Part shown: positions 62,562 through 64,000 of the stretch, piece by piece
How positions within the stretch are numbered: position 1 is the stretch's first letter
Layout of the letters: the number at the start of each line of letters is the position of its first letter
Origin: an uncultured Hungatella sp.
Lineage (GTDB): Bacteria > Bacillota > Clostridia > Lachnospirales > Lachnospiraceae
Assembly: GCA_910586845.1 (NCBI GenBank)
Contig: CAJUJV010000003.1
Coordinates: 27,406-91,405 of the forward strand
Direction of reading: 5' to 3'
Length of the DNA: 64,000 nt
Position numbers and translations under genes: made by a program
The notes under the pieces: model-generated
What the model was told of the DNA's origin: nothing
The model's input: only the letters and a program-made list of their open reading frames with translations
Database searches by the model: none

Positions 62562-62963
62562 CTACCAAATAAATGCTAATACTTCGCCGCCTACGCCTAA
62601 CTCACGGGCTTCCTTGTCAGTGACGACGCCCTGGTTGGTGGAGATGATTGCGGTGCCAAGACCTCCCAGTACCTTGGGCAGATCCTCCTTGCCTGCGTAC
62701 ACACGCAGACCCGGCTTGGAGATCCTCTTGAGTCCGGAAAGGATCCTCTCGCTCTTATCGGCGTTATATTTTAAGGTGATGCGGATGGTCTGGAAAGATC
62801 CTTCATCTACCATGTCATATTTCTTGATGTAACCCTCTTTGACAAGGATATCGGCAATAGCCAGTTTCATCTTGGATGACGGTACATCTACTGTATCATG
62901 TTTAGCAGTGTTTGCATTACGGATTCTTGTAAGCATATCTGCAATGGGATCACTCATTGTCAT
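62562..62963 (-). CDS. rpsH: 30S ribosomal protein S8
   Basis: This 133-aa protein has [28 protein letters not shown] and the C-terminal signature [27 protein letters not shown]. The ATG at 62963 has AGGAGG 9 nt upstream; a second ATG two codons later is possible. S8 represses the spc operon in E. coli; I did not see the matching RNA site here. Confidence 0.97.
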   Translation of the reverse strand: MTMSDPIADMLTRIRNANTAKHDTVDVPSSKMKLAIADILVKEGYIKKYDMVDEGSFQTIRITLKYNADKSERILSGLKRISKPGLRVYAGKEDLPKVLGGLGTAIISTNQGVVTDKEARELGVGGEVLAFIW

Positions 62964-62978
62964 GATCTTATTCCTCCT

Positions 62979-63164
62979 TTACCAGCTCGCTTTTTTCACA
63001 CCAGGGATCTGACCCTTGTATGCCAACTCACGGAAACAGATACGGCAGATTCCGTATTTTCTTAAATATGCATGCGGACGGCCGCAGATCCTGCAGCGGG
63101 TATACTCTCTGGTAGAGAACTTAGCCGGACGCTGCTGTTTAATCTTCATTGAAGTTTTAGCCAT
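62979..63164 (-). CDS. rpsZ: 30S ribosomal protein S14, zinc-binding type Z
   Basis: This 61-aa protein has two CxxC pairs (RCRICGRPH and [10 protein letters not shown]), the zinc-containing short form. It lies between rplE and rpsH. GGAGGAG lies just upstream of the ATG. Confidence 0.97.
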   Translation of the reverse strand: MAKTSMKIKQQRPAKFSTREYTRCRICGRPHAYLRKYGICRICFRELAYKGQIPGVKKASW

Positions 63165-63185
63165 GGAATTCTCCTCCTAATTTAC

Positions 63186-63725
63186 TTACTTCTGAAATGG
63201 CATATTGAATAATCTCAACAGTTCACGGGCTTCTTCGTCAGTCTTGGCAGTGGTTACGAAGCAGATGTCCATGCCTCTCACCTTGTCAATCTTGTCGTAT
63301 TCGATCTCGGGGAAGATCAGCTGTTCCTTGATACCCAGAGTATAATTTCCTCTGCCGTCAAACGCATTGGCGCTGACGCCTCTGAAGTCACGCACACGGG
63401 GAAGAGCCAGGTTGATCAGACGATCAACAAATTCATACATCTTCTCGCCGCGGAGAGTAACCTTGCATCCGATGGCCATACCTTCTCTGATCTTGAAGTT
63501 TGCCACGGATTTCTTTGCCTTTGTGGTCACTGCCTTCTGGCCGCTGATGATCTCCAGGTCTCTTACAGCAGAGTCCAGAACTTTTGCATTGTCCTTAGCC
63601 TCACCGACACGCATGTTGATGACGACTTTGTCCAGCTTCGGCACTTCCATAATATTTTTGTATCCGAACTTTTTGATCATTGCATCAACGATCTCGTTCT
63701 TGTAAGTCTCTTTTAACCTTGCCAT
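63186..63725 (-). CDS. rplE: 50S ribosomal protein L5
   Basis: This 179-aa protein has [49 protein letters not shown] and the end [16 protein letters not shown]. It binds 5S rRNA with L18. It follows rplX. Confidence 0.97.
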   Translation of the reverse strand: MARLKETYKNEIVDAMIKKFGYKNIMEVPKLDKVVINMRVGEAKDNAKVLDSAVRDLEIISGQKAVTTKAKKSVANFKIREGMAIGCKVTLRGEKMYEFVDRLINLALPRVRDFRGVSANAFDGRGNYTLGIKEQLIFPEIEYDKIDKVRGMDICFVTTAKTDEEARELLRLFNMPFQK

Positions 63726-63748
63726 GATTTCGTTCCTCCTCTCCTGAA

Positions 63749-64000
63749 TTAGTCGATTACCTTGCCGGTCTTCTTGGCAACACGGACCTTCTTGCCGTCT
63801 TTCACCGTAAAGCCGACTCTGGTGGCCTGACCGTCAACGACCAGCATGACATTGGAAATATCCATGGGAGCTTCGTGATTGACAATCCCACCGCTGGGGT
63901 TTCCTGCGTTTGGCTTGGCATGCTTTGTCACCATGTTGCAGCCTTCCACTACCACCTTGCCGTCCTTCACCTGAAGGACCTTGCCGGTCTTATCTTTATC
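63749..64000 (-). CDS. rplX: 50S ribosomal protein L24 (5' end beyond the window)
   Basis: The frame stays open to position 64000 and encodes [20 protein letters not shown], then [19 protein letters not shown] and an end of [14 protein letters not shown]. This is the C-terminal 83 residues of L24. The KOW motif is partly included; about 20 N-terminal residues lie outside. Confidence 0.95.
   Translation of the reverse strand, partial: DKDKTGKVLQVKDGKVVVEGCNMVTKHAKPNAGNPSGGIVNHEAPMDISNVMLVVDGQATRVGFTVKDGKKVRVAKKTGKVID

Overview
The window looks like a chromosomal segment of a gut-type clostridium, most likely Lachnospiraceae (Enterocloster/Hungatella/Lachnoclostridium-like). This is inferred from the order of the ribosomal protein operon, strong AGGAGG ribosome binding sites, a 178-aa L17 with an insertion, meso-diaminopimelate dehydrogenase, a GH112 phosphorylase and a TetM-like GTPase fused to a YacP/NYN domain. 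No rRNA, tRNA, CRISPR array, prophage or intact insertion sequence was seen.

Layout. Positions 1-5400 hold a short-chain reductase and a zinc phospholipase-like protein on the plus strand. These meet a minus-strand unit (M20 hydrolase, amidohydrolase, GreA-like factor) at a 46-bp perfect palindrome. Positions 5383-17376 form a peptide-use region: an Opp-type importer with its binding protein, two tandem S9 peptidases, and a divergent M20 amidohydrolase followed by a TrmH-type RNA methyltransferase. Positions 17373-21619 carry the TetM-like/Rae1-like fusion protein and ddh, with a decayed mobile-element gene between them. Positions 21913-33868 are an AT-rich capsule or exopolysaccharide operon read leftwards from a consensus promoter. 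Its first two genes are a small helical protein and a truncated tyrosine-recombinase-fold protein. They are followed by a WecG/TagA enzyme, GT4, GT2 and GT11 glycosyltransferases, an epimerase, Wzy- and Wzx-like membrane proteins, a DUF115-like protein and a cytidylyltransferase. A divergent XRE regulator faces the operon. No initiating sugar-phosphate transferase and no chain-length kinase is visible. Toxin-antitoxin and DUF3781 remnants (34248-34600) and a truncated acyltransferase (21913-22330) lie at its ends.

Positions 34726-64000 are a ribosomal protein region in the classic Firmicutes order, read leftwards: rplX-rplE-rpsZ-rpsH-rplF-rplR-rpsE-rpmD-rplO-secY-adk-map-infA-rpmJ-rpsM-rpsK-rpsD-rpoA-rplQ, then ecfA1-ecfA2-ecfT-truA, then rplM-rpsI. 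Two insertions break that order. The first is a pair of cell-wall-binding repeat proteins between rplQ and ecfA1. The second lies between truA and rplM: a J-domain/TPR pair plus a lacto-N-biose/galacto-N-biose island with a GH112 phosphorylase, NahK-like kinase, nucleotidyltransferase, sugar ABC binding protein and permeases, and an AraC regulator. The importer would bring in the disaccharide, GH112 would phosphorolyse it, and the kinase and nucleotidyltransferase would activate the released sugars. Matching 21-bp-spaced direct repeats before two of the island's transcription units are candidate AraC operators.

Most notable for follow-up: the TetM-like/Rae1-like fusion, a SinR/SinI-like regulator pair at the head of the polysaccharide operon, a recombinase-fold protein lacking its catalytic residues, a TruA-GNAT fusion, and two hairpins with different stems but the same loop between rpoA and rplQ.
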